Shown: positions 1 through 8,837 of the stretch, piece by piece
Layout of the letters: each line of letters starts with the position of its first letter
Numbering within the stretch: the stretch's first letter is position 1
From: CAWJMN01 sp963844055
GTDB lineage: Bacteria > Planctomycetota > Planctomycetia > Pirellulales > Pirellulaceae
Reading direction: 5' to 3'
Length of the DNA: 64,000 bases
Assembly (NCBI GenBank): GCA_963844055.1
Contig: CAWJMN010000001.1
Location: forward strand, 124,001 to 188,000
Notes under the pieces: model-generated
Told to the model about the DNA's origin: nothing
Database searches by the model: none
What the model saw: the letters and a program-made list of their open reading frames with translations, nothing else
Position numbers and translations under genes: made by a program

Positions 1-993
1 ATCCCACAGATGGATGTTTCCGATTCGATCACCGGTTGCAAGCAGTTTCCCATCTGGGCTAAATCCAACGGCCGTAACCCAGTCGGTGTGCTTGGTAAGC
101 GTGTGAGCCAGCGAGCCATCTTCCGTGGAATAGATTTTGATGTTGCGCGCCGAACCGCCAATTGCAACGTAGCGTTCATCCGCAGAGATATCGGCGGCGA
201 TGACGACATCGGTCTCGTTGCCGATCTCCGCCAATCGCTTTCCACTTTTAACGTCAAACAGCACTGCTGCGCCACTTTGTACTGGCCTTCCGCCAGCAGC
301 GAGTAACACAGAGCCGGACCGGCTAAAGCGCAGCACATGCGGCTCTCCCTCGCTGAAAGGGAGCGAGCCAAGTACGCTGCGAGTTTTGGGGTCGATAAGA
401 TCAATGCACTCGTAAGATGCGATGGCCGCGAGTGGGGCACGTGGGCTGGATGCGAGTGCCAGAATGGGAAATGGTCGAATGGTTTTGGGCCGATCGATCT
501 TGGGAAGCTGTGATGGCATGGGCGGCGGACCATCGGCCTTGACGATTGGGCTGGGGGTGAAGCCCAAAGTGCGCGTCGGAACGGCAGCGCTCCCCGCATT
601 TTGACGCAGACCGGTGTCGATCCAGGATTGGATTAACGCGATTTGTTCCTTGGGGAGCGGATCATTGTCAGGGGGCATTCGCTCTTCAGGATCTTCCGCA
701 GTGATCGCCTTGATGACTCGACTGACACTAGACCTTCCTGCCACAACCACGGGACCGCCGCTTCCCCCCTTTTTGATCGAAGCGAAACTCGATAGGTCCA
801 GACCGGCCTCTTGCTTGGATTCACCATGGCACTGTAGACAATGACGCTTAAAGATCGCGGCCACATGGTCGTCGTAGTTGATCGGCTTAGACTCGTCAGC
901 CCCCTTCGCAACCGGGCAGGCGATTAAAACTGCGGCTGCGATTAGGAGGAGCCATCCGAAGAGTGGCTGTAAGTTGTCTTTTTTGAATAGCAT
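1..993 (-). CDS. Secreted c-type cytochrome / WD40-repeat protein (partial, C-terminus off window)
   Basis: I read this frame directly: ATG at 993 and no stop down to base 1, so 331 codons are visible. An N-terminal signal segment (residues ~10-32, hydrophobic, then VAKGAD) is followed by a planctomycete cytochrome-like domain with a heme-binding CLQCHG motif near residue 52 and the usual MPP segment (RMPPDNDPL) near residue 107. From about residue 175 the protein shows beta-propeller repeats (VAIGGSARNIKIYSTEDG, then VGFSPDGKLLATGD), typical of WD40. Such proteins belong to the planctomycete-specific set of secreted cytochrome/DUF1549/DUF1553 proteins; their biochemical role is not known. 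It is the last gene seen of a leftward operon, 12 bases after its neighbour. The real C-terminus lies outside the window. Confidence 0.85.
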   Translation of the reverse strand, partial: MLFKKDNLQPLFGWLLLIAAAVLIACPVAKGADESKPINYDDHVAAIFKRHCLQCHGESKQEAGLDLSSFASIKKGGSGGPVVVAGRSSVSRVIKAITAEDPEERMPPDNDPLPKEQIALIQSWIDTGLRQNAGSAAVPTRTLGFTPSPIVKADGPPPMPSQLPKIDRPKTIRPFPILALASSPRAPLAAIASYECIDLIDPKTRSVLGSLPFSEGEPHVLRFSRSGSVLLAAGGRPVQSGAAVLFDVKSGKRLAEIGNETDVVIAADISADERYVAIGGSARNIKIYSTEDGSLAHTLTKHTDWVTAVGFSPDGKLLATGDRIGNIHLWD

Positions 994-1005
994 CTTCGTG
1001 AGGCC

Positions 1006-3270
1006 TTAGTGGTTGAACGCAAATTCTGTCGAATTGAGGAGGCTCCAGAGGATGTCTTCGTAGGCAGCCTGGTCCTTCCCATCTTCGCCAACCAATTCTT
1101 TGAGGGCTTTTGTTTCTTCGCTGGTTGGGTGACGACTGAGCGTGCGGATAAAGAGCGCATCAATCACTTGTTCGGGTGACTCTTTGGAATCGACCAATTT
1201 TTTTACTTCACCACCGGCGGCGAGCCGATCTCGAATGGTGTCACCCACCGCCAAGTGAAGCGTTTGGGAGAGTGTTGGCTCACGCTTGGTCTCGCAGGCA
1301 CAGATGGTTCCCCGGCTGGACCGACCAAATGTCGCAAAGAAGGGATCGCCATGGTTGGGTCCCTCCGTGCTGCCGGCCGTCTGGGGGTAATACTCAATCG
1401 CTCGCGTGCCTTCGGGGAAGCCACCAAATGAGCGTTTGACATTGGTCACTGCCACGACAGAGTCAAGCAGCACATCGGCTCGCAGGCGACGCAGGTGGGC
1501 GTGCGAAAACTGCCGTGTGTCTCGGACGTTGGAGGCGTTGGGGGTGGCACTTAGCTGATAGACTCGCGAGTTGCAGATGTCCCGCACGAGGCTTCGGAGG
1601 TTGAAATTGGAGTCCACTAGCCGCTTGGCCAGCGCCTCTAGCAAAGGACCATTTACCGGTGGATTACTGGCGCGAACGTCGTCGACTGGTTCAATGATTC
1701 CTCGGCCCAAAAGTTGTGCCCAGATTCGGTTGGCAAGGTTCCGGCTGAACAGATCGTTTTTGGGAGAGGTGAGCCATTCGGCGAGTGCTTGGCGAGGATC
1801 GCCCCCCGTGGTAACAGGCTCAACACTTCCCAGTACTTTGGCGGGCATCGGCCTTCCATCGACTAGGTGCCTAGCAGGTGGGGCCGATGTGTCGCAATAG
1901 ATGCGGCGTTCACGAGGTTCGACACCTGGCTTTCGCTTCATGCCGGTGAAGAAACTAACAAAGCCGTAGTAGTCATCCATGGTCCAGCGATCAAAGGGAT
2001 GGTTATGGCACTCAGCACATTGGATTTGTACACCGAGAAAGACCTGTGAGAAGTCTGCGGCGAATGCCTTCGGTTCAAACTGTGGCTTGTGCACCAGCAT
2101 GGTGTAGAGGTTGGCCGGGCCGTTGGTCAGGTTGCTGCCGGATGCCGTTACCATTTCGGAGACAAACTCATTCAGGGGACGTTCAGTTCGCATTTGCTTG
2201 CGAATCCACTGGTAATAGGCGTCTGCCGCCTTCACGTGCGTTGCAACGGGTGCATAGTTGCCCCCCATGACTCGAAGTTGTTCTGCCCAGATGGCGGTCC
2301 AGAGGTCAGCAAACGCATCATTGGCTAACAGTTCATCAATTTTGAGTGCACGTTTGTTGGGGCGTGTGTCCGCCATGAAGGCCTGAAACTCTTCGACCGT
2401 TGGGGGGCGTGCAGCTAAGTCCAAAGTGACGCGTCGCAGGAAGGTGTTATCGTCGCAAAGTTCCGACGGTGCGATACGAAGCTTTTCCAGCCGATCAAAG
2501 ACCAAGTTGTCAATGAAATTGGTTGCGGGTGGATTGGGCCAAGTAAAACCTTCTCCCGGCGGAAGGACAATCACTTCCGTGCCGACGGTGAAACGACTGA
2601 ATCGGGCAAAGACGTAGGTGTCGCCTGCTCCGGTTGCGGTTACGTTTCCATTGGCATCGATTTTTGCCACGCTTTCATTATTGGAAAAGAACCGTGCCAG
2701 TTTGGTGACATCGCGTGATGAGCCATCACTGGCCTTCGCCGTCACCTTGAGCGCTGTACCTTCGCCTGACTTTTCGAACAGGAGTCGAGACGTGGAAGGG
2801 ATGACCTCCACGGTTTCCGGGATGACGCCGGTATCATCGGGAGCGCCTGCAGCAATCCAGCGAATCAAGGTTTGGGCGTATTCGCTATCGCGGGCAAACA
2901 GCTTGCCTCCCGTATGGGGTACTGCTCCAATGGCTTTAAGTACCAAAAGGCTTTGTCCTGGGACGGCCGTATTGACGCGACGGCCTACCATTTCATTGAC
3001 GATTCGTTCGTAGTCTCCCTTGGCGTCGTAGCCAAACAGGGAAAGCATAAAACCATCTTTCCCACGAGCAGAGCCATGGCATGTGCCGGCGTTGCATCCA
3101 GCCCGAAAGAGGATGGGCATCACATCCCGGCGAAAGCTGGGAGCCTCCGCGACGCCCTCCACGGTGAGGTCGGCGCCAAACGTCATCGTGTGGGCTATCC
3201 CCTGGCCGACGCAGCAGGCGACGGCCAAAAGTCCGATACGTAACGTTTGCTGGATAACAAGCTTGGACAT
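1006..3270 (-). CDS. DUF1549/DUF1553 planctomycete cytochrome-like protein with Ig-like (BIG2) domain
   Basis: This is a 754-residue secreted protein. After a signal peptide (residues 1-32) comes a cytochrome-like domain with CNAGTCHG (~60), a bacterial Ig-like type 2 domain (~170-235), DUF1549 (~250-430, containing CAECHNHPFDRW, a heme-like CxxCH) and DUF1553 (~490-740, with NLANRIWAQLLGRGI). The domain order is the standard one for this planctomycete family. The function is unknown; the heme-like motifs suggest redox work outside the cytoplasm, which is inference. It lies 23 bases after the PPC-domain gene and 12 bases before the cytochrome/WD40 gene, so the four genes from 7262 to 1 look like one transcript. 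Confidence 0.9.
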   Translation of the reverse strand: MSKLVIQQTLRIGLLAVACCVGQGIAHTMTFGADLTVEGVAEAPSFRRDVMPILFRAGCNAGTCHGSARGKDGFMLSLFGYDAKGDYERIVNEMVGRRVNTAVPGQSLLVLKAIGAVPHTGGKLFARDSEYAQTLIRWIAAGAPDDTGVIPETVEVIPSTSRLLFEKSGEGTALKVTAKASDGSSRDVTKLARFFSNNESVAKIDANGNVTATGAGDTYVFARFSRFTVGTEVIVLPPGEGFTWPNPPATNFIDNLVFDRLEKLRIAPSELCDDNTFLRRVTLDLAARPPTVEEFQAFMADTRPNKRALKIDELLANDAFADLWTAIWAEQLRVMGGNYAPVATHVKAADAYYQWIRKQMRTERPLNEFVSEMVTASGSNLTNGPANLYTMLVHKPQFEPKAFAADFSQVFLGVQIQCAECHNHPFDRWTMDDYYGFVSFFTGMKRKPGVEPRERRIYCDTSAPPARHLVDGRPMPAKVLGSVEPVTTGGDPRQALAEWLTSPKNDLFSRNLANRIWAQLLGRGIIEPVDDVRASNPPVNGPLLEALAKRLVDSNFNLRSLVRDICNSRVYQLSATPNASNVRDTRQFSHAHLRRLRADVLLDSVVAVTNVKRSFGGFPEGTRAIEYYPQTAGSTEGPNHGDPFFATFGRSSRGTICACETKREPTLSQTLHLAVGDTIRDRLAAGGEVKKLVDSKESPEQVIDALFIRTLSRHPTSEETKALKELVGEDGKDQAAYEDILWSLLNSTEFAFNH

Positions 3271-3293
3271 GCTTTGTTCACTGAGAGAGGAGG

Positions 3294-5801
3294 TTACAAC
3301 TTGGGATCGATGCGGAGAGTGCCATTGCCGGTGCGCTGGCGAATCTCTTGGCCGCCAGCCGAGACGATGACTTCACAGGAGACGCCACGAACACTGCCAA
3401 GCAGTGCCTCATCAGTGGCCTCGATCTCAAAGGCGATTTGTTTTGAGTCTTTGGTCAGGATGGGAAGTGGTTCAATCACCATGACTCCCTTGGGCAGGCC
3501 GAGCAGCTTCACTTTGGCGGTCCCTTCAAAGGGGCTTTTATGTTCAACGGCCCATGTAAATTGCTTGCGAGCACCACGCCGAACGCTTTCGGGTTGGCTG
3601 GCAAGTTCGACAAAGGGTTCGGCAATCGTCAGATTGACGATTTCCGACGAGACACGGATACGCCCTGTTCCCAAATAGGCATCGAGGTCTTCGCGCATCG
3701 TGCTGGCAACAACGACCAAAGGACAGTTTCCTAGCGGAGCATTCGCTTCGCCTGAGACCCGCAAGACAGCCTCTGTTTGGCCTGCAGGAATCGTTGTGGT
3801 TGGCTGCACACCGACGCCCGGAGGAAGCCAGTCGCACTGAAACTCGACCGGGTCATTAAAGCCAGGGCGCCTTTGAATCTTGACGGGAATGGCGAGTTCA
3901 CCACCTCGAACGAGTGCAACAGGAGGAGGTTTAATCTCAATCGAGAAAAGTGCTGCATCGGTGACGGCCAGAATATAGCTGTCCAGCTTGACGGTTCGCC
4001 AAGCGTCGCCGCCGGAATGGTTGATAAACGGGATGTTTTGCTGGGAATGGCTTTCGAGTTTCTGCGATGGATCGGAAGGCCTAGCCTCGATCGTAATGCG
4101 TGAAGTGCTTGGTGTTGCGCTTGCGTCTGCCACAAACTGAATGGGCCAAAGAGTACGTCCGGCGGGGACGCGGGAAGTAACGAGCGTGACACCAGGTGGA
4201 AGGCCGTGTGCGACAAGATCGAGCTCGCCGCGGTAGTTGCTTCCCTGTCCTTGTGGAAGGCTGAGGTTTACCGTCCAGCGATTGCCTTGCGGTACGGCCA
4301 AGCCGCTTGTGCGGATGCACTCCATCCAGTCAAAGGCAGTGCTGGCCAGATAGGTGTGCACAGCTTGGGGAGCCGCTTCGACTTCAATGCGATAGACCGC
4401 AGTGGGGCCGGCGGACCCGCTTGTATCTTCTAGCTCAATCCAATAGTCGCCATCGGACTTGGGTTCCCAGATGATGGAAGGGTCGAGAATGTCTTTCAGG
4501 CCTCCTTGGCTTCGGAATGAAGTTCCAAAGATGTCTCGATCAGGAAGTTGCGAGTCGTCCGCTTCCATCTCTGTCGCGTTGGGCATGCCAGAGGCATCGA
4601 CAGAACGGATGCGAAGCTTGGGATCGATTGGTGAGCCGAGAGTAGCAGCGAAAACGCGAACACGCAGGCGATCCCCCTTCGAGACCGAGACTCGAAAGGC
4701 ATCGGTGTCATCGCGGCGGTCGATTTGACCATTGAGTGCTGCAGGAAGCTGTTTGACGACGGTGACAGCCGCCGAAGCATCTTCAAGCACATTAGGAAAC
4801 GGGCTTGCGCGGAGCGAAATCGGCGACGGGGCATCACCAAAGTAATCAAATGTTCCCGCTTTGTTGGGGATGTCGATAGACTGTGTGAACTCTCCCAAAG
4901 GATCGCCAATCAGCTTAAATGCCTGTGTAGTTCCGACTTGGCTACCAAGTGGATAAGCGACCAAAGGGCGACGATTGGTGCCGATGTGTACGCAATAGGC
5001 TCGGTCATCGGGGACGAAAACAGACCGACGCACTTCCACAAAGGCGACACCGTCATAAGGCATTTTGACGGCGACCATGGGATCCTGCAGATGCAGGGGG
5101 TTGTCGTCGTTCGCAGCGAGTTCTTGTCCCTTTTCATCGAGGATACGCACAGCAAGGTCGTACTCGGACCCACCGTAGTGAATGTCGGCAATGCGGACAG
5201 AGTCGACCTCGACCGAGAGACTCTCTCCAGCAATCGCGGGGACTCGGTAGAGATCCACATCACCCCGTCCGCTGGGGCCGACTCTGCCACGTACCGTTAC
5301 GTTGGGCGTAACCGGCAGGGCTGTTTGCAGAGTGTCGTTCGTATTGTAGCCCTGTTCATTTTCATCCATAACAGGAAATGGGGAGACATGGAACGTTCCC
5401 AGCGAAGTGATTTCGGTAGCCGTTCGAATGCGAAAGGGGTATTCACCGGGGATGCAGTCCGGCGAGATTTCAAACTGGCAACGCACTTGCTCTTCAATTC
5501 GGCCGCCATGTGCAAGGCCAATTGGATTGGCGAGCTTGGGCAAAGGTTCAATGCTTACGGCACGGACGCCGGGGCGATAAAAAACGATTTCGCGAGCATC
5601 CTTTAAGCAGACTCCCTGGATGATGACTTCCACGGTAGTCCCACGCTGGCCTATCCGGGGAGAGATCGTTTCCACATGCAGCAACATCGCAGCGCTTGCC
5701 GCTGTTTGCAGAAGCAGTAGCGTGAGTAGGCACGCGCAGAGTATGCCAATGTATCGGGTACGAGCTGATGTGATACGGATCTGGTTCGAGCGGTATTTCA
5801 T
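3294..5801 (-). CDS. Secreted pre-peptidase C-terminal (PPC) domain protein
   Basis: This 835-residue exported protein has a signal segment at residues ~15-38 (ILCACLLTLLLLQTAASA). An IPT/Ig-like N-terminal domain follows (~40-135). Two PPC-type beta-sandwich domains come next: one at ~165-275 containing GDVDLYRVPAIAGE, and one at ~350-475 containing DDTDAFRVSVSKGD. Both follow the pattern in which an Asp-rich start is followed by a beta-sandwich. The rest is beta-rich and Ig-like. No enzyme motif is visible. In planctomycetes such proteins are commonly encoded between DUF1501 and DUF1553 genes, as here, and probably bind or scaffold at the cell surface (inference). It starts 4 bases downstream of the DUF1501 stop, so translation is likely coupled. 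Confidence 0.85.
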   Translation of the reverse strand: MKYRSNQIRITSARTRYIGILCACLLTLLLLQTAASAAMLLHVETISPRIGQRGTTVEVIIQGVCLKDAREIVFYRPGVRAVSIEPLPKLANPIGLAHGGRIEEQVRCQFEISPDCIPGEYPFRIRTATEITSLGTFHVSPFPVMDENEQGYNTNDTLQTALPVTPNVTVRGRVGPSGRGDVDLYRVPAIAGESLSVEVDSVRIADIHYGGSEYDLAVRILDEKGQELAANDDNPLHLQDPMVAVKMPYDGVAFVEVRRSVFVPDDRAYCVHIGTNRRPLVAYPLGSQVGTTQAFKLIGDPLGEFTQSIDIPNKAGTFDYFGDAPSPISLRASPFPNVLEDASAAVTVVKQLPAALNGQIDRRDDTDAFRVSVSKGDRLRVRVFAATLGSPIDPKLRIRSVDASGMPNATEMEADDSQLPDRDIFGTSFRSQGGLKDILDPSIIWEPKSDGDYWIELEDTSGSAGPTAVYRIEVEAAPQAVHTYLASTAFDWMECIRTSGLAVPQGNRWTVNLSLPQGQGSNYRGELDLVAHGLPPGVTLVTSRVPAGRTLWPIQFVADASATPSTSRITIEARPSDPSQKLESHSQQNIPFINHSGGDAWRTVKLDSYILAVTDAALFSIEIKPPPVALVRGGELAIPVKIQRRPGFNDPVEFQCDWLPPGVGVQPTTTIPAGQTEAVLRVSGEANAPLGNCPLVVVASTMREDLDAYLGTGRIRVSSEIVNLTIAEPFVELASQPESVRRGARKQFTWAVEHKSPFEGTAKVKLLGLPKGVMVIEPLPILTKDSKQIAFEIEATDEALLGSVRGVSCEVIVSAGGQEIRQRTGNGTLRIDPKL

Positions 5802-5804
5802 GCT

Positions 5805-7262
5805 TTAGCCCAACAACCCTTTCACCAACTTGCCATCCTTGACGATCTCGATGGGGCGTGTTCCGAACGCGACAAGCTCTTTATCCGCATCGATTCCGAG
5901 CTGATGATAGATAGTGAACAGCAGGTCCTCGAGCGGGACAGCATCACGAGCGGGCTCAGCTGCGGTTGCATCACTGGCCCCATATATGAGGCCAGGTGCA
6001 AATCCACCGCCAGCCAGAAGCATGGAATAGGTTCGAGCCCAGTGATCACGGCCACTGGTCGAGTTCACCTTAGGCGTTCGTCCGAATTCAGTAGTGACCC
6101 AGAAAAGGGTGCTGTCGAGCATTCCACGTTGATCAAGGTCCTGCACCAGTCCTGCAATGGCATGATCGAGGGCGGGCATTTGGTCGAGACAGTTTTTGCG
6201 AACGTCCACATGCGAATCCCACTCGCCGTAAGTGACCGTGACAAAGCGTGTGCCCGCTTCTACCAAACGGCGAGCTAGAATCAGACGCTGGGCAAGTCCC
6301 TTGGGGTGGAACTGGTTGTCGGGACCGCGAAGTCCGACGACATCCCGTCCGTACAGCTTCATGGTCTCTTCGGTTTCGCCTTGAAGCGTAAAGGCGGCCT
6401 GCGCTTTTGGAGACGTTAACAGCGTGTAAGCACGTTTGTAAAAGTCATCCATCGTGTCGAGGGTGGCGGGGTCTGCCTCCAGTTGGCGGATCTGCTTTTC
6501 GATGATTTCTCGCGCGGCACGGCGACGATGAAAGCGGTCCGGTGATATTCCGTCAGGAACCGAAAAATCACGCACCTTGAAATTGGCCTGCCCTGGATCA
6601 GCATTCAGTTCAAAAGGGCCGAACGTGCTATTAAGAAACCCCGTTCCGCCCGCAAAACTGTTGTTATTGGGAACCGCGATGTAAGGAGGGACTTCGCCGC
6701 GAACGCCCAGCTCGTGGGAGACAACTGCGCCCATCTGGGGATAGTCGATGACTGCTGTTGGTGTGTAACCCGTGAAGAGGTGATAGGTGGCTTGTTGATG
6801 GTCAGGAATTCGACCAACAACACTACGCAGGACCGATACCTTGTTTGCTATCGCCGCTGTTTTGGGAAAATTGTCACTAAAAACATCACCGTGATTTGTC
6901 TTTGTGACGCCGAAGGAACCACGGTATTCTACCGGTGCTTCAGGCTTAGGATCGAAGGACTCTTGCTGCGGCATTCCGCCCCCCAAGTGGAGCTGGATAA
7001 CACTGAGGGCCTTGGCCTTTGTTTTTCCTTGGGAACCAGCTGCGGCCGAGAAGGCCTGGTTGGTAGGTTCCTCTCCTCGGGCTTCCAATCGCAGGATATC
7101 CCCCAGTGACAGGCCAAGCGCCCCTAAGAGCCCTGCTTGGACCGCTTGGCGACGAGATAGCATGGCACGAAATCCTGCACAGCCCTGATGATTGGGGGGA
7201 CTGCGCCGAGGGGTTCTCTGTTGCATCGTGGTGTTCCCGTTGACAGTTGGCGTCGTGGCCAT
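5805..7262 (-). CDS. DUF1501 family protein (Tat-type signal)
   Basis: This 485-residue protein is the first gene of the leftward operon. The N-terminus has a twin-arginine-like segment (LSRRQAVQAGLLGALGLSLG, ~35-55), as is usual for DUF1501 proteins. Family hallmarks include LGGGMPQQESFDPKPEAP (~95), TTEFGRTPKV (~390) and GRDHWARTYSMLLAGGG (~402). DUF1501 proteins resemble the sulfatase/alkaline-phosphatase fold but have no proven activity. They are almost always paired with DUF1549/DUF1553 proteins, as here. The start is the first ATG of the frame. An internal ATG at 7226 is also possible, because the Tat segment lies after both. Confidence 0.88.
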   Translation of the reverse strand: MATTPTVNGNTTMQQRTPRRSPPNHQGCAGFRAMLSRRQAVQAGLLGALGLSLGDILRLEARGEEPTNQAFSAAAGSQGKTKAKALSVIQLHLGGGMPQQESFDPKPEAPVEYRGSFGVTKTNHGDVFSDNFPKTAAIANKVSVLRSVVGRIPDHQQATYHLFTGYTPTAVIDYPQMGAVVSHELGVRGEVPPYIAVPNNNSFAGGTGFLNSTFGPFELNADPGQANFKVRDFSVPDGISPDRFHRRRAAREIIEKQIRQLEADPATLDTMDDFYKRAYTLLTSPKAQAAFTLQGETEETMKLYGRDVVGLRGPDNQFHPKGLAQRLILARRLVEAGTRFVTVTYGEWDSHVDVRKNCLDQMPALDHAIAGLVQDLDQRGMLDSTLFWVTTEFGRTPKVNSTSGRDHWARTYSMLLAGGGFAPGLIYGASDATAAEPARDAVPLEDLLFTIYHQLGIDADKELVAFGTRPIEIVKDGKLVKGLLG

Positions 7263-7725
7263 TTAGTTGGCGCACATGATTGCCCTGTCATTGTAATTGT
7301 TTATAGCCTCGGAGCGACCCACTTGCTTTGGGTGTTTTGGAAAATAGTCTGCATCAGAAAGTGCCTGTAAAGTGGCGAAAAGCAAGTCGATCCCGCCAAT
7401 TGGTACCCCACGCCTTCACACGGCGAGATCCGCCGAGCTGGCAAAGTTATTGCACAAGCATCGATTGTGAGCGCCGTCGGCAAAGCCGTTTCTACTGAAC
7501 ATTGCTGTGCGGAGAAAGTCATCATTGGGGTGCAGCGACGGCCTTGGGTTGGGATTGGAGCCTGAGTAGGGGGGGGAATTGATGTTCTTGTGATTGGCTC
7601 GATCAGGAAATTGCCATCGCATGATCGATCCAGGCGATTTTGTCGTGACCCCTTGATGCTTAAAGGAGTGAATAAGCGTGAGTGTTACCTCTTCGACCGG
7701 AGGTTTAAAAACGTTGATACAAAGC
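7263..7725. other. Intergenic region, no supported protein gene
   Basis: About 460 bases upstream of the leftward DUF1501 operon hold no ORF with convincing coding character. It must contain the operon promoter on the minus strand, but I could not pick out a reliable -35/-10 pair. A strong plus-strand terminator just beyond it (7726-7747) has no gene in front, so a small plus-strand RNA could lie here. Confidence 0.4.
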
Positions 7726-7747
7726 AACACCAAGCGTTGGTGTTTTT
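7726..7747 (+). terminator. Intrinsic terminator without an upstream gene
   Basis: A perfect 8-bp stem (AACACCAA / TTGGTGTT) with a three-base GCG loop is followed directly by further T residues, giving a run of five Ts in all. On the minus strand the hairpin is not followed by Ts, so it should act on plus-strand transcription. The nearest upstream genes point the other way, so whatever it terminates is not annotated. Confidence 0.6.
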
Positions 7748-7961
7748 CAGCACGAATGGGTGGTTGTTTACCCAGCCTTGTAACGAATGATGTTGAACAG
7801 AAACACGAAATGTCTTGCAGTAGACCGCATTGCATTTGTGTTCATGTTGCTGATGAAATGAATAGCCGTTCTCCTTGGGGGTAGGATGCCATGCCGTTGA
7901 CCAAAATGCAGTTGTGTTCTAGGCTCTGTTAGTTACACAATTTCACACAAGGACAATATGC

Positions 7962-8343
7962 ATGGCAAAGAAATCGAATCGTAAATCCGCATCAAGCACC
8001 GGTGCTAATCCAGAACGTGGCGTGAAATCGGCGGCGATTCGGGATTACTTGGCTGCGAATAGTTCGGCAAAGACCAAAGCCGTGGTAGAGGCGCATCAAG
8101 GCCAATGGCATTGAAGTGACTCCGAACTTGGTTTCCATCATCAAAGCAAAGATGGGTATCAAGCGAGCAAAGCGGGAAGCCAAGCAAGCGGTTGTTGATC
8201 AGGTCGTAAGTGCCGGTCTACAAACCAGCAAGTCGGCTGGCCTCGATGCTGCATTGCTGCTTTACAAGGCAGCTCGCGGCCAAGCAGTTCCTAAGGCCAA
8301 GGTCACCAGCTCGTTCCTCGCGCTAGTTGAAGTACTAAGCTAA
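7962..8343 (+). CDS. Small conserved-type hypothetical protein, frameshifted (~126 aa when restored)
   Basis: An ATG at 7962 with AAGGA about nine bases upstream opens a frame (MAKKSNRKSASS...AAIRDYLAANSSAKTKAVVEA) that hits a stop at 8112. From 8095 another frame continues smoothly as IKANGIEVTPNLVSIIKAKM and runs to the stop at 8341-8343. Removing one C at about 8094 joins both. The pattern AIRDYLAAN...VVEAIKANGIEVTPNLVSIIK looks like a helical HTH-type module with a Lys-rich N-terminus. I recall similar small proteins in Pirellulales but cannot name a family. A strong terminator follows at 8410. Either a sequencing indel or a genuine lesion could explain the break. Confidence 0.65.
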
Positions 8344-8409
8344 GCCAAACGCCAGTGGCTGAGCACAACTTGTTGTGTTTAGGCCTTGGCAAAATATTCT
8401 GTTTTATAG

Positions 8410-8454
8410 AGCGAGTGTTGTTCAGCTGCAAAGTGTGAGCAACGCTCGCTTTTT
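8410..8454 (+). terminator. Rho-independent terminator
   Basis: A long stem (8410-8423 with 8437-8450; 12 of 14 Watson-Crick pairs, the other two G-U) is followed by a T run (8450-8454). It lies 67 bases after the small gene ending at 8343 and before the GTG-started gene at 8479, so it ends the first and separates the two. Confidence 0.75.
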
Positions 8455-8478
8455 CATTTACAAGAGGGAAGCGAACGC

Positions 8479-8820
8479 GTGTCAAAGAACAAGCAGCGAG
8501 AAGTGAAAACGGGCGAGAGTATTTCCGAAGTGGTCGACGCCACAAAAATCGATGTAGCAGTCGCACAGGCTGAGCCGCTGATTGAAGAAGTGCAGCAGTT
8601 CCTTGGTAAGCGAGCAGAACTCGCTGCCAAGCTGACTCAGGAGATTGAAGCGACGGAAAAGAAGCTTGTAGAACTCAAAAAGACGGTTGCGCTGTTGTTT
8701 CCCGAAAACGCACCAAGTATCAGCAAGGATCGCAAGCCCAAGAAAGTGAAATCCAAAGTGGCAAGCCGGTCAGAAAAGAATGATGGTGGTGAATCTGTTG
8801 CTACCCCAGATTTGGACTGA
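8479..8820 (+). CDS. Small coiled-coil hypothetical protein
   Basis: This encodes 113 residues and starts at GTG 8479; an AAGAGGGA ribosome-binding sequence lies about ten bases upstream. The middle (residues ~25-75) is rich in E/K/L/A with heptad-like spacing and is predicted to form a coiled coil. The C-terminal third is a Lys/Ser-rich basic tail (KPKKVKSKVASRSEK). No signal peptide or known domain is visible, so the function is unknown. The neighbouring small gene upstream is also basic and planctomycete-like, but a terminator separates them. Confidence 0.65.
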   Translation: MSKNKQREVKTGESISEVVDATKIDVAVAQAEPLIEEVQQFLGKRAELAAKLTQEIEATEKKLVELKKTVALLFPENAPSISKDRKPKKVKSKVASRSEKNDGGESVATPDLD

Positions 8821-8837
8821 CGAACGCCCCGTCAATC

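Noticed and set aside
4725..5606. 293-codon plus-strand open frame
   Set aside because: It is fully antisense to the PPC-domain gene, has no recognisable domain, and its composition follows the opposite strand's codon bias.
7678..7884. Small plus-strand frame with an AAGGAG ahead of its GTG
   Set aside because: It runs straight through the strong terminator at 7726-7747 and the sequence is not protein-like.
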